A stretch of 64,000 nucleotides of DNA from Hysterangium stoloniferum (GCA_015178975.1 WHVD01000218.1:49278-113277); one strand, 5' to 3'; positions 10,850-22,606 are shown, counted from the stretch's first letter. Numbers and translations: made by a program. Notes: a model not told the origin generated them from the sequence alone.

Positions 10850-11830
10850 TTATAGGGGGGTTATATTAGCAATATTTCTGAGCTCTAAAGGCTCACATAA
10901 AGGTGTGTGAGATCCTCTATTTAATTCTATTTAATTTTCCGTTTTAATAATTAATAATTCATTTTCAGTCAGAATTGACCTCTTCGTGGACTTTTTGTGC
11001 TCTAAATCTGGGAATACACTGCCCAAAGGATATAGAGCAGTTTCAGGTGCATTTTTAGTGCCCTTATTCTGTTATAAGTTGTTCATTTGTTTTTCTTTTG
11101 CTTTTTGGAACTATTTTAGACTTATTTGCTTTGTGTCTCTCCCTCTGTCTCCCTCTTTGTCTGTTTATTCTCCCTCCCCAGGCCTTCTCCTCCCCACAGT
11201 ATAGGGGGCTCCTCTTTACAGCTCTGAAGACCATATAAAGGGGGTATTGGATCCTGTATGTATTTAATTTAATTTACTTTCATTTTTTAATGATTAAAAA
11301 AATTCATTTGAAGGAAGAATTTGTCTGTCCCCAGTGATATTTGTGCTCTTACTCTGGAAATACACTGCTGTAAGGCTATATAACAGTTTTAGGTACCTTC
11401 TTTTAATGCCTTTATGCTATTGGAAAATTATTCACACTTTTTCTTTTTGCTGTTTGGAACTATTTTAGATTTGCCTTGTTTCTCTCCCTTTACCTCTCTT
11501 TTTGTCTGTTCTCTCTCCTTCCCTACATTGTAGGAGGCTTCTATTTGCAATATTTATAAGCTCTGAAGGCCACATAAAAGGTGTGTTGTATTCTGTATTT
11601 AATTTAATTTAATTTACAATTTACTCTTGATAATTGAAAAATGCATTTGCTGTCAGAGTTTGCCTGCTTCCTGCAATTTCCTGTGCTCTAATACACTGCC
11701 TGAAGGGCATATAACCATCTCAGGTGCATTTATGGTACCTTTATACTGTTGAAATTTATTCATAACCTTTTTCACTTTTTAGATTATTTTAGATTTATTT
11801 GGCTTATTTCTCTCCCTCTCCCCCTCTTTT
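10850..11830 (+). repeat. Three tandem ~339-bp repeats upstream of the Plavaka gene
   Basis: Anchors 'agctctaaaggc', 'agctctgaagac' and 'agctctgaaggc' start at 10881, 11220 and 11559, exactly 339 bp apart. Each unit then has a 'cacataaa.ggtgtg'-like word, an AT-rich run, 'gtgctcta/tt', 'aatacactgc', 'tttttcttttgctttttgga' or a close variant, and a pyrimidine-rich 'tctccctct' end. The third unit ends immediately before the transposase start. The repeats could be 5' sub-terminal repeats of the transposon or a repeated promoter. Confidence 0.8.
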
Positions 11831-11876
11831 CTTGGTGCTGACACTTTCTCAAGGCATCCACAACATCTTTAGCATA

Positions 11877-14800
11877 ATGGCCCCAAAGATACCCACTACA
11901 AATGCAACTCAGCTATGTAAATTTTGCAGCAGTTTTTTTGCAAGACTGAAGGGTCATTATGCTCAATCAAAAGCATGTGGTGAACTGTACAAACAGCAAC
12001 AGGAGAAATATTATGCATCCCTTCTGTTGATCAAAGCTAGATCGAATTCTGACCCAAACTCATCAGAGATAGAGCAGAGACAGTTTAATGTACCTCATGA
12101 TAGTCCAAAGACACCAGACAAAGGCCCAGCTAAAAGGCCTCATTTCTACTCACCAAACAAGTTCATGGACATAGATATTCAGGACAAGGTTGTCAATACC
12201 TTCCATTTGGAACTGCCACAAGAGCCCTCTGTTGAACTCTATCCAAATGAACTACCTCCTATTAGACAGAGTTCTACTTCCAACACTAAAGGTATGGATA
12301 TATTTGAGGCAAGACCATTTCCAGATGCATCCACAGTCCATGGTACTTGTGAGACTGTTTTCCAAAAGCTTCATCGAACAACCACCACCCCCGATTTACC
12401 TGCATTCCCATTTGCAGATGAGGCTGAGTGGAGTCTGGTTGAATGGCTTGGAACTTGTGGAATTTCAAATGCTCAGATTGATGCCTTTTTAAAAAATAAA
12501 TGGGTATATTAGTTGCTTGTTATATTGATTCAGTACTAACCTACTTGTCAGATCAGTGAAATGGAACACCAGCCAAGTTTCAAGACAGCTCAAGAGATGT
12601 GGAAACATATTGATGAATTTTTGCAAGCAGGTCCAGAATGGCATTCAAAGGAGGTGGTTTTACCTGAAGCTCCCAATGAACCACAAATTTTATACTATCG
12701 TGATCTAGTTGAATGTTTGAGTTACCTGGAACAGAATCCAGCATTTGAGGATGCTATGAATTATGAACCTATCCTTTGGTACTCAAATGAAGAGCTATCT
12801 GATGCTGGTCGTGTTTATGGTGATATCTACACTGGAGATGCCTGGCTGGAACTGCAAACAAAGGTACCACCAGGTGTTACAGTACTTCCTGCTATTTTGG
12901 CATCTGATGCTACACATGTAACAAAATTTTCTGGTGATGGCAAAGTTCATCCAATTTATGCTTCTAGTGGGCATATAGATTCAACTGTTCGAAATCAACC
13001 AAGCAAGCTTGCTTTCATGCTTGTGGGATTTATCCCAGTTTGCAAATTTGGCAAAACTGAATTTCCCACAAAAACAAAAGACAATCAATTTCCAGGAAGG
13101 TTGCAAGCACGCCTTTTTCACACATGCATGAAAATAGTTGTGGAGCCACTGAGACATGCAGGAAAAATTCCTGTTTGGATCCCAGATCCCAAAGGACTTT
13201 TACGAGAACACCAAATATTCCTTGTACTGTATTTGGCTGATAAAGAAGAGCAAACACTAATTGCATGTCTTGGGAAAAACTCATGTACAACCTGCCTTGC
13301 TGAAACCAAGAACTTAGGAGAACTTCATATTTGCTCACCACGGACAGCTCATAGTATTTTGGAGAAGATATGTACAGTTCGTAGGCATGTTGGGGTCAAT
13401 GCTGATACATGGACTTTTATTACTGCAGCTAAGGAAGCTCAATTAAGTGGGGTGGAGTATCCATTCTGGGAAGATCTCCCACACACAGATATTTGTAAAG
13501 TTATCTGCAATGATGTTTTGCATGGATTGCATAAAGCTTTCTATGATCACACAGCTAAATGGTGTAGGAACATCATTGGTGATTTTGAACTTGACAAACA
13601 CTTCTGTCGGCTACCAAAGGAGCATGGGTACAGGCACTTTAGCTCAGGAATATCAAAAATTTCACAATGGTCAGGATGGGAATGGAAAGATCTTGAAAGA
13701 TCTTTTATTCCTGCAATTTATGGTGCTACAAGCAATGAAATTGTTCAAGCTGTCAGGGCTGAATTGGACTTTATTTTCACTGCTCAGTGGACACATCTCA
13801 CAGAGGCAGACTTGCAAAGGCTTACAGAATTTGATGAGATTTATGATTTACATTGAGAAGCATTTGTCACAGAGGGTGGTCGTACCTTGAAAAGAAGTGA
13901 TGATCATTGGGCTATTCCAAAGAAACATTGTCGGAAGCACTATCCAGAAACATACGCTGGGTTGGTGCTACTAATAATTATAGTACAGAGATTTCTGAAC
14001 GGTATCACATTGACCTTGTCAAGTCAGCATTTGAGCACACAAATCACAAAGACTATATAACTCAAATGATCACTTGGCTCACCAGACAGGACAAAATTCA
14101 ACAGCACAGTTTGTATCTTCGGTGGCTAAATAATGATTGGACAGGAAACCTACTGCAAACTAGTTCAGACACATCAAATGAGGAAATTTGTGAAATCAAT
14201 GTCAATCTAGCTGAGAGTGAGGAAGAAAGGTTACCACAAAGTAATCAACTGAGTGTTGTAAGGTTCAAGCCAAAACTCCATGCACTGCAAGCTAAATCAT
14301 CTCATGCCATTGCTAAACGGCCACCTTTTTCACAAGTGCCTATTCAAAAGGTTACTGATGATTATTCTATACCACAATTTGAAATGGAGTTGAAGAAGTA
14401 TCTTATCAGAATCACAAATAAAGACATTACAACTCGACAGCTAAATCAAAATGCCTTAACATTTCACCTACCTGAACACTGGAATACATTAGCTATCTGG
14501 AGTAGAGTGTCCATTGAACTACCAATAGTTGGAGTATACAATGGTTCTAATGAACGATGTGGGGTGCTTGCCAGACTAAAGACTTCCAAAAGCTCTATAC
14601 CATGTTTTGATACTGTTGTCATTGATGAGCAGAGTGACATAGGGACCCAACAAAATGGCATGAATGGTAAGTCATTGAGTTATCAAAACATCTTATAATA
14701 CTATTTAATGAATTCAATTCAATTATAGGTCTTCGAATTGGACATTTGAAACTTATCTTCAGAGCAGCATGTGACCCCATGACAAACAAGCTAATTACTG

Positions 14801-15099
14801 GCCAGAATGAAAAATATGAACCTTTGGCCTATGTTGAATGGTTCTCAAAGCCTAAAGCAGAGACAGTCAAATATATTGATATGTACGAAGTAAAGCAACT
14901 TGTTAACAAGAATAACCAGAAGGAGGGAGGTGTAATTCCTTTGAACTGGATTGTGCAGCCATGCTCCTTAGTTCCAAGATTTCCCAAATCAAAGACCTTG
15001 CCTCCTCTTGATTTTGATGAACACACTTGTCTTGATAAACATGATAGATTTTTTGTGAATTCTTTTCATAACCGATTAACATATCAGACTCTATTTTGA
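11877..15099 (+). pseudogene. Plavaka-type (CACTA-like) DNA transposase gene, damaged
   Basis: Exon 1 (11877-12503) starts MAPKIPTTNAT and has 'CKFCSSFFARLKGHYAQSKAC', a C2H2-like N-terminus typical of Plavaka. A 48-bp intron (12504-12551) leads in frame to exon 2 (12552-13853) with 'PAILASDATHVTKFSGDG', 'SKLAFMLVGFIPVCKFGK' and 'LGKNSCTTCLAETK', as in the Plavaka transposase core. A TGA at 13854 and a shift near 13930 precede 'ATNNYSTEISERYHIDLVK' (about 13960), the conserved C-terminal half. A second intron (14667-14728, gtaagt..tag) joins 'GMN|GLRIGHLKLIFRA', and the frame ends at 15099. The TGA and the frameshift make it non-functional as read. I did not find its terminal inverted repeats. 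Confidence 0.85.
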
Positions 15100-15530
15100 T
15101 TAACTGGTTTTCCATTCTCATCATGTTTACTATGCCAAGTTGCTTGATCCTTTCAAACATCCATCTTCCATTGATGATCCCTCTCATCCTTTTCATTTCC
15201 TTTGTTCCATTCTGCTCCCTTTGTTCTGTTTTTTACCTTGACTTTATTTTAATACAAATACTTGTCTTTGTATGCTACAAGTCTTCAGTTCAAATAACAA
15301 TTTAGAACTCCCTTCTCTTATATTAGAGCTTGCATGCTAACACCTTCAGCATTCTAGAGTATGCTCCCTTGATAAGTGGACTGTGATAGTAATCCAATGC
15401 TCTATTGGTTAGAGCTATCTGGTCACTTTAGTAGGTTTTGTTAATGTATATGACTTTATGCATTCCATTGTGTCCAAAAAACTCATAAGAGTCTAGTATT
15501 TTTATTTTTATTCTTCCACCACCAGGTCTC
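15100..15530. other. No gene seen; 3' flank of the Plavaka gene
   Basis: AT-rich sequence with no long frame and no recognisable repeat shared with the rest of the window. Confidence 0.5.
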
Positions 15531-16179
15531 AGGCTCTATATGTGCCATTCAGTTGGATGCAGGTGGCAGATGAATTGGTGACAAACCTGTCCATGTATGT
15601 ACTTGACACAGTCCTGAGCCATAGCCTCTGAAGATACAATAATATGTCCATACAATAAATCAACCTATTATATCACTCAGAATGAAAACAATTATATTTG
15701 AATCAAATTGTCCTGTACCTGGGAATTATAATTCACCTTCAAGGAGATAACTTTCCCATATTTCCCAAATGCTTTATACAAAGTATCTTTTTCCACATCA
15801 CAAGGGATATAAAGCAGCAGGACATAGGGGGGCCTCTTAGAATCAGGTGGCTTGCCAGAACCCATTGGGTAATACAGTTCAGACTCTAAGGTAAGAACAT
15901 CTATAAAAATGAAGTCTTAATCCCTTGTTTATATTAGAGCATCATATAAACATACCAATTCCATCTTTCTATAAGCAGAAAGAATATATCCATCTCCAGA
16001 AAATCCAAGTCCAAGAGTCTGCTTTGAGTCTGCCAGATCTGTTTTATTTTGCATCTGAGGAGTAATTAGCATGTACTTGATTACATAATAATATTGCTTA
16101 CTTCTTGAAAAAGTCCCCATGACCCGGAAGTTGGGTCACAAGCCTGCCAGTGAGGGATAGGAATTATGAAGTTTGACAT
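15530..16179 (-). pseudogene. Broken multi-exon gene with an RRM-like segment
   Basis: Minus-strand exon 1 (16179-16102, 26 codons) starts MSNFIIPIPHWQAC and ends ..GLFQE. A 47-bp intron (16101-16055) joins it in frame to exon 2 (16054-15956), which has 'TLGLGFSGDGYIL'. A 55-bp intron follows (15955-15901), after which the frame is off by one. Exon 3 encodes 'PPYVLLLYIPCDVEKDTLYK' and 'AFGKYGKVISLKV', which resembles the RNP2 strand and first helix of an RNA-recognition motif. Further apparent exons hold 'AMAQDCVKYIHGQ', like the second RRM helix, but no clear RNP1. The frame jump and missing RNP1 suggest a pseudogene or captured fragment. Function is not assigned beyond the RRM resemblance. 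Confidence 0.45.
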
Positions 16180-16234
16180 AAGCTGGGATCAGGGTGAAAG
16201 GGGTTTTCTTGAAGGCACAGGTTTGGCAGAGTAC

Positions 16235-17015
16235 TATACTACTTAGTGTAGTATGAGCTGATTAGTAGTTTTTCTGACTACCCGCTTTTAACCATGGGGA
16301 GTGATTAAGTACTGCCTATTATTACAATAAATGTACTGTACTGTACTGCATATACATCATAGTACTACTTAGACTATCCAAGACTGTCTGGACTAGCTAC
16401 TAGCATACGGCTATGCCCCACTAAGCGTATCGAGCTGGTAGCCAATATTCATGTACTACGTGGACTGTCTATACTGTCTGTACAAGACCTTATCGGTCTA
16501 GACGGTACTGTACACATTAGCGCCCATCTCCATTTTCCTAATGTCTATGGAGGTGCCCGCTAGGCATACCTGAGCTGGTACAAGACCTTGTTGATCTAGA
16601 TGGTACTGTACACATTAGTGTCCATCCCTGTTTTCCTGATGAAGCATTAACCTTCAATCTTGTATTAAGAAAATATCTTTTGATTTTGATTTCTCTGCCA
16701 ATTGCGATTTGGTTGTCGGTCACAACTGAGACTGTTCTGTCAGGAATAGGCTTGGGTTGTTCTCAGTTTCAGCTTCCACTAGTTAAATTTTCAAGCTCAG
16801 TATATTTGGGATGTAACTAAGGTTGGGCACATTTCCAACCCTGCTCCATTTTGTTGCTTTAGTTGCTCATCAATAGTGTCACAATTGGTCACATCACATA
16901 AAATGTACATAAACCCTTCCTTAGGCACCCAAAAGATTTTTGTCTTATGGAGATGCACAATCAAATACTTGTAAAATTTTGAACAAGATTGATTAAGGTG
17001 AATAAAATCTGCAGT
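16235..17015. repeat. Non-coding stretch with a ~97-bp tandem duplication at 16480-16642
   Basis: The block 'tacaagaccttatcggtcta' ... 'gtactgtacacattagcg' (from 16480) recurs about 97 bp later as 'tacaagaccttgttgatcta' ... 'gtactgtacacattagtg'. The differences are mostly C->T or G->A. The left part has short 'tagtact/gtactgta' repeats. No gene is seen to 17015. Confidence 0.6.
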
Positions 17016-17768
17016 TGTTAAGAACAGAAAACTGACTAATGTCGGTAGGCCAATGGGGACCGATCGGAAGGACTTGGCTTCAGCTCATGTGCTGCACCCT
17101 TGCAAGTTACTGTCGGGTGTTCTTAAATTTCAGGTGGGTGAAAACTAGTCCTATCAAATTCCTCACGGTGAGTTAACGATCAGAACCAAAGGATAAGCCG
17201 AGTGTCGGGCCAAGGGGTCAGAGGCCAAGGGTGGGCAAGTGCACACCAAGGTGGGGAGCGGGATACTTAGAGTGAGACTTATGAGAGATGTATGTGGGTG
17301 TTCTGAGTCGACATTCTGATTGCCTAGTAACTACATTACAGTGGGTCTATATACAAATTATTGGCATCTAGAAAATACTAACTAAGGGAAGAGCTGAAAA
17401 TACTATTGACAAATAAACTTGACTAGGAACCAGAAGGTTATGATGAGTTTGGAGGCCATGAATTAACCAAGAGTGGGTTTACGAGAAAAGGAAATAGTCC
17501 AAGGGTTACAGGTATATATGGCATAGGTGAAACATAGAGTAGAGTGGATCAACATAAGTAAAAAGGGGATGTATCAAAGTATAACCAGATAGTACAAGTA
17601 TAATTGACAGAGGCATAAATGGGGTTTGATCACCATGAAGGTATACATCAGTGTCGGGTGACCAATGGTTTCTGATACAATGACTTGATCAATAACTAGA
17701 AACGTCAGTCGGCGGTAATATCCTTGGGGACTGTCAGGTTGTGACACGGCTGTGACACGGTTGTAACA
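17016..17768 (+). mobile_element. Solo LTR D1, TSD GCAGT
   Basis: A 753-bp LTR starting TGTTAAGAACAG and ending TTGTAACA, flanked by GCAGT at 17011-17015 and 17769-17773. It carries the shared U3 hairpin motif at 17081-17094 (CAGC-TCATGT-GCTG), 65 bp from its left end. Homologous copies are D2 (19634-20368), D3 (56550-57270) and D4 (62519-63257). Confidence 0.92.
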
Positions 17769-17819
17769 GCAGTGGACCAAAGATAGCCAAAAAGTTCAAA
17801 AAAAAGTTTGACCATCTCT

Positions 17820-18245
17820 TGTTAGGACCAGAAAGCCCACTGGGCTCTGGACCCCATCCTATATGCACCTGACGCTTTATACCCACCAAGTCAAAGTTCA
17901 CAACCAGACAACCTGCTGGGACCCGGATGTCAAACCTGTCTATGACCAACCCTCTGCATCTCATGTACCAGTCATCGGAATACCCACCAGGACCCACACA
18001 TGTCAACCTGTCTATATCCGACTCTGTCCCAAGTACCAATTCACCAGACTCCGCCCAGACAACCTGTCAGCTCTCTAACTGAGCTCCATTCCCATTATGG
18101 TCAAATGACCTATCATGTTTCAGACCCTGCTGAAATTGGACACCATGGTCTCATGAGGGTGCAGCCTATAAGTTGAAGCCAAGTCCTACCAGATTATCTG
18201 CAGGTTTCTCCAGAGACCCTCCATGAGCCTGCATGTCCCTTAACA
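17820..18245 (-). mobile_element. Family-G LTR fragment G0
   Basis: Reads TGTTAGGACC ... CCCTTAACA on the plus strand. It contains the family-G words 'aacctgctgggac', 'ctgtcagctctctaactgag' and, inverted, the U3 motif at about 18161-18175. At 426 bp it is about half the length of G1 or G3, so its middle is deleted. No matching 5-bp TSD is seen. Confidence 0.7.
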
Positions 18246-18760
18246 CCTATCCACTCTGGCCTAGTGTCAGATGTTTACTTCCTGGTCACCTTTTGTAAAA
18301 TATGGTTATATAAAGTATAGAAATATGCATGTACCATCATTGCCTCCCAGTCTATATATTAAGAGTCATGTGCAGAGCTTATCAGAGGGTTCCTGGAGAA
18401 ACCCATGGGAAAGCCAGTAGGACTTGGCTTCAGCTTATAGGCTGCACCCTTGTGAGATCATCTTGTCCAATTTTAGATGGGTGGACAGGAATTCTGGGGA
18501 GTCTGCGAGGGGTTCATAGATTGAGAGGTCAGGGAGTTGACTGTGGGAAGTCTGTGGAAGTTGAGGGGTCAGGCAGAGATGAGTCAGGGGTCAAGATAGA
18601 TAAGTCAGAGGTCGAGTGATAGATGGGTCGGAGCCTGTGGGCTCTGATGAGCTAAAGCAGTGTGTTTCAAAGAGGAGATTAGAGCGGAAAATATACTTGA
18701 GATTACTGGGGAGAATCTAAGCTGATTTTCTGACTGGATTGTATGTACAACATCTGCCAG

Positions 18761-19389
18761 TGTGAAGAGTGGTGGAAGTTCTAACTGTTCTATATATGAA
18801 GAATATCGACCGTTTAGGTATGACACGTAGTTGTATTGACTATCTAAGTTCAATACATGCCGACAAGTATTGACTATTTAGTTCGATACGTCCAAGTGAA
18901 GTAACTATCTAAAGTAGAGTAGATAGCTACAATGAAATAAAGGAATCAACTGTACAGATCCTGAGTGACTGCTTGAGTGTAGAAACGAGTAATGAGAGTT
19001 GAATGATAGAGTAGCGCAGATGTCGTCTGCACAGATTGAGATATAGATAAGGTTTCAACTGGTACAGTTCAAAACCAAGAATGTGTAGGTAGTTGAAGCC
19101 CATCTGTGACGGTTGAGACAATACCTCAATCACAACTTACAGGACACTAACTGTGTGTCTGGGTAAGTCGTAGTTACGAGGTAAAAAAGTGTCTGAGTTT
19201 TAACTATGGGCACTAGAATACATAAGTCTGGCGTGTATGCGCCCACAAGAGTTGATGTACCGCATACATAGGTTGTCGAACTAATTATAAGTGTATAGTA
19301 AAATAGAGAGAAAGTAGAAATAATAAAGGAAATATAGTATGAGCTCATCCAACTATATTTCCTGAGTGTATTTCGCTGTACCTCTCACA
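18761..19389 (-). repeat. 3' LTR of chromovirus F
   Basis: Runs TGTGAAGAGTGG ... CCTCTCACA on the plus strand, 629 bp, and is clearly homologous to the 5' LTR at 39402-40033 along its whole length with scattered changes (for example gttgagacaatacc versus gtcgagacgatacc). It lacks the U3 hairpin motif of the B, D, G and H families. Confidence 0.88.
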
Positions 19390-19401
19390 GTGCCCCCCCA
19401 G
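19390..19401 (-). promoter_or_regulatory. Polypurine tract of chromovirus F
   Basis: On the minus strand 'cctgggggggcac' directly precedes the 3' LTR start TGTGAGAGG. This is the expected place for plus-strand primer formation in reverse transcription. It fixes the internal end of F and shows that the proline-rich tract at 19416-22606 lies inside the element. Confidence 0.65.
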
Positions 19402-19415
19402 GTCGAAGAGCTATG

Positions 19416-22400
19416 TCAATGGAGGTGGCGAAGGATGCTTGGAACTCCTCCCCATGCATCCTGCGATGAACCTCCAAGGTGTAGGATAGCATTTCCCCAG
19501 GCGAGATGCTTGGCATGAAAGGAAAGAGCAATGTCCTCCCGCTTCAAAACATCATTAGTGGATGTCAACCTGTCCAGCTTCTGGATCGACAAGACCCAAC
19601 GACCGTAGGCCTTCTGGCGCATTCGAATGATGGTGTTATGACCGTGTCGCAGCCGCTCGGCCCCGAGGTTATCGCCACCTATCAACGATTCAAGTTATCG
19701 TTCAAGTCACCACATCAGAAACCATCGCCCCTGATGCTGACGTATGCTTTTGCGGTGATCAAACTCCATTTACGCCCACATCAAAATATACTCGTACTAT
19801 CTGGTTAAACTTTTGATATGTCTCTTTTATTATGATGATCCACTCTATTCTATGTTTCACATATGTCTATCTATATTTGTAGTCCTCGAACTATTTTCTT
19901 TTACCGTAATTCTGCTCTTGGTTATCATTGGCCTCCAAACTAATCATAAACTTCCCATTCCGAGTCGAGCTTATTGTTAATACCGTTTTCCGCCTTTCTC
20001 CCCATTAGTATTTTCTAGATGCCTGTTACTTGTATATGAACCCGCTGTAATTGTAGTTACTGGGCAATCAGAATATCGACTCAGAATACCCTCTTACGTC
20101 TGTAGCAGTCTCATACTAAGGATCCTCTCATCCGCCTTCACGTGCACTCACCCACTCCCGGCCCCGACCCCTTGGCCTGACACTTGACTTATCCCTCAAT
20201 CCCGATCGGTATCTTGCCGAAAGGAACTCGTTAGGATTAGTCTCCACCTGCCCGAAATTTAAGGACACTCAACGGACATTTGTGAGGGCGCAGCACATAA
20301 GCTGAAGCCAAGTCCTTCTGATCGGTCCCTGTCAGCCACCAACATTAGTCAGTTTTCAGTTCTTAACAGATGGCGTGAACATGATCAGTGGAAGTGTCCA
20401 TAATGCGGGCAATAAGAGGAGGCTGAGGGTGTCATGATGGCAGGGTAGGAGAGAGAAGCGGTGAGGAGCTCAGGTGCCAGAATCCGACAACAGTTGCTCC
20501 AACATGTCGACGAGGTCCACAGCTGAGTGGATTGGTGTATGCTCAGGAAGAACACAAGAGGAGTTGACAATCAGGGACCAAAACATGGAAAGCTCCACTC
20601 GTTTGATATCCTCCACTAAATGCAGCTGTTCCTTAGGGTCGTTGACACATAAGTAAAATGTACTCATGTGGTCCGATAACGTGAGAGACCCGCTATACCC
20701 TTGAATATGCCCTTTAAGAAGAGGGTACCGCAGAGTTGGTCCTAGTCGCATCAGCGTGCATCCCACAGTGAAGATGTCTGAGGGGTAATTAATGGACACC
20801 CACATCCAACTTGACTGGAAGAGATGAGAGGAGCCAGCCGTATCCCGAGAGTGAGAGGGAGAGGGCGGCTGCGGCGGGGGGCTGTGAATGGGGTTGGCCA
20901 GGGAGGGGTCAATGACCAGGGGCTCGTCGGCTTGAACATCAGCTTTCCACTTCCCTTTTGCCTTTTTGCTTAAGGGGGGAGGTTCCTCGAAGACGCCCAT
21001 TGCTGGGGGAGGTTCCTTGGAGACCTCCGTGACTGAAGGAGGTGCCTCAAGGACTTCCTCCATAGGTGTCGTGAGAATTTCCAGGGTAGGGTGATCAACA
21101 TCCATTAATGTAATGTTAGATAGTTGAATGGGGCTCCCCAGGGAAACGCAAGGGGAGTAGGGAGAGGCGGGCGGTGGACTCCGCCCTGACGAGGAAACAA
21201 GGGAAGTATCTGACACCACAGGGAGCAGCAGCGTCAGGGTAGAGCAGGTGACGACAAGAGGTCAGGTGACGTGTGGAGGGGTGGGGTTGGCTGCAGTGCT
21301 GGAGAAGGCTTGGATGTGGGTGAGGGCAGTGGTATGAGGGAATGTCCTGCGGAGGGGAGGGGTAATGGTATAGGGGGAAGAAAAGGTAGGTCGGTGGATG
21401 GTTCAAGACTTCCCGGCAACTTTGAAAAGGGTGTGAAGTGCTGTAGTGGGGGTACAGAAGAGATGTGTGGAGGTGGGGAGAGAGGATTGGAGCTGGATGG
21501 CATGGCAGAGTCAGCTGGACGATACCCCCTCCAAACTCTGACGGAAGTCAGCAGTTTTTGTCGTTGGTTAGGGTCACTCGTGAAGAAGTGGATGGTGTCA
21601 GGGAGTAGAAAACCTTCATGGCAGTCAGTGCCGAGGTACTTGCTGTCGTAGGTGGGGTAGCGCGACTGGTCGTCCTCCGAATCAGATGAAAGATCACCAG
21701 GCCCCATCCGGTAGGTCCGTTCCTGAGGTCCACATTGTGAAGGGGGTCTGGGAGGTAGTGCAATTCCGTCCCCATGTCACAATACAATGCTTTGTAGTTT
21801 GATCCTTCGCACCTTGTCCCAATCGTAGAAGGTGACCCCGTCTTTTCCTTTCCTGCTTTTCTGTCCTACACTCCGAACGCAAGGTGTGCCCCCCTCACTG
21901 CAATCCATCTCAGTGAAATCCATTTATTTATGACCCAAAGGGGGAGCCATGATTGAAGGATTGTTGTGTCCTTCCATTCTCCTCCATTCCTGTTGTGTCC
22001 GCCTTGAAGGGACATGATCCCTAGCACCCATCTTCCACTGTCCTTCTAAGTACTCCTCCCTCCTCTTCCGCTTGAGCGTTTTCAATTCCTCTTGGACTTG
22101 TGCAGAGAAAGCCTCGGACTGCCGTTTTTTCCTGATCTCCTCTTCGGTAGAAGGGAAAATACTACGAGAAGGTGGGGGGGTTTCACTCCATGTTCCCGAG
22201 GGAGCCCCCCAAGTATCAAGGGACGGAGGCATAGCTTTTGAAATGGAGTCCATTCGTGTATGGTGTGTGGACGGTGAGGTCTCCTCCACACGCTCGACAA
22301 TTTCTGTTTGAGGGGGTGGGGAAGGAGGAACTGTTGTTTGGGGTCGAGGTATTCTTTTGAAATTGGGAAATCGAGGCCTGGGGAGAGGAGCGTATGGGGT

Positions 22401-22606
22401 AAAAGTGGTTTCATTCCCCGAGTTGGTGGACGTTCCCACCTGTGGTCCTGCATGGCAGAGGGTATGGACGAAGACCTTCCAAAATTACCCATGGAGTGCT
22501 TGACTTTTTCAGTACAAGACGACGTGGTAGAAGTATTAATAGGTTGGGGTCGCAGTATTCTTTTGAAATTGGGGAATGTGGGTTTGGGTTGTTGCTCCTG
22601 TGACAT
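19416..22606 (-). pseudogene. Extra Pro/Ser-rich ORF tract of chromovirus F, between chromodomain and 3' LTR
   Basis: Downstream of the chromodomain, on the same strand, a broken coding tract starts at an ATG (22606, MSQEQQPKPTFPNFKRI). 'FPNFKRI.RPQ' appears twice, at about residue 11 and again in the shifted frame from 22439. A charged stretch follows ('EEEIRKKRQSEAF', 'LKTLKRKRREEYLEGQW'), then an acidic segment ('DLSSDSEDDQSRYPTY'), a long proline-rich region (21620-21240 and 21219-20800), and a C-terminal part with 'IIRMRQKAYGRWVLS' and 'LDRLTSTNDVLKREDIALSF'. Frames shift several times and D2 interrupts the end (19634-20368). Apparent fused length is roughly 850 residues. I do not recognise it. 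Chromoviruses normally end after integrase/chromodomain, so this could be an accessory retroelement ORF or a captured gene. Confidence 0.5.
19634..20368 (-). mobile_element. Solo LTR D2, TSD GATGG
   Basis: A 735-bp family-D LTR in minus orientation (TGTTATGACCG ... GTTCTTAACA on the plus strand), flanked by GATGG at 19629-19633 and 20369-20373. U3 motif at 20291-20304 in inverse. It splits the C-terminal part of the extra F tract; removing it joins 'STDHVHAI' to 'IRMRQKAYG' in frame. Confidence 0.9.

Noticed and set aside
11877..15099. Plavaka gene as intact with an extra intron over the 13854 stop
   Set aside because: No convincing GT..AG pair restores the frame there; the sequence on both sides of the TGA reads as protein in the same frame, and a separate shift follows.
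17863..18078. Plus-strand ORF at 17863 and its relatives at 54297-54578 and 40137-40457 as a protein family
   Set aside because: All lie in the same segment of LTR family G; stop positions vary and the sequence is LTR, not coding.
19416..22606. Retroviral envelope-like gene downstream of pol in chromovirus F
   Set aside because: No signal peptide, no membrane-spanning segment near the end and no cysteine pattern seen; the content is Pro/Ser-rich and charged instead.
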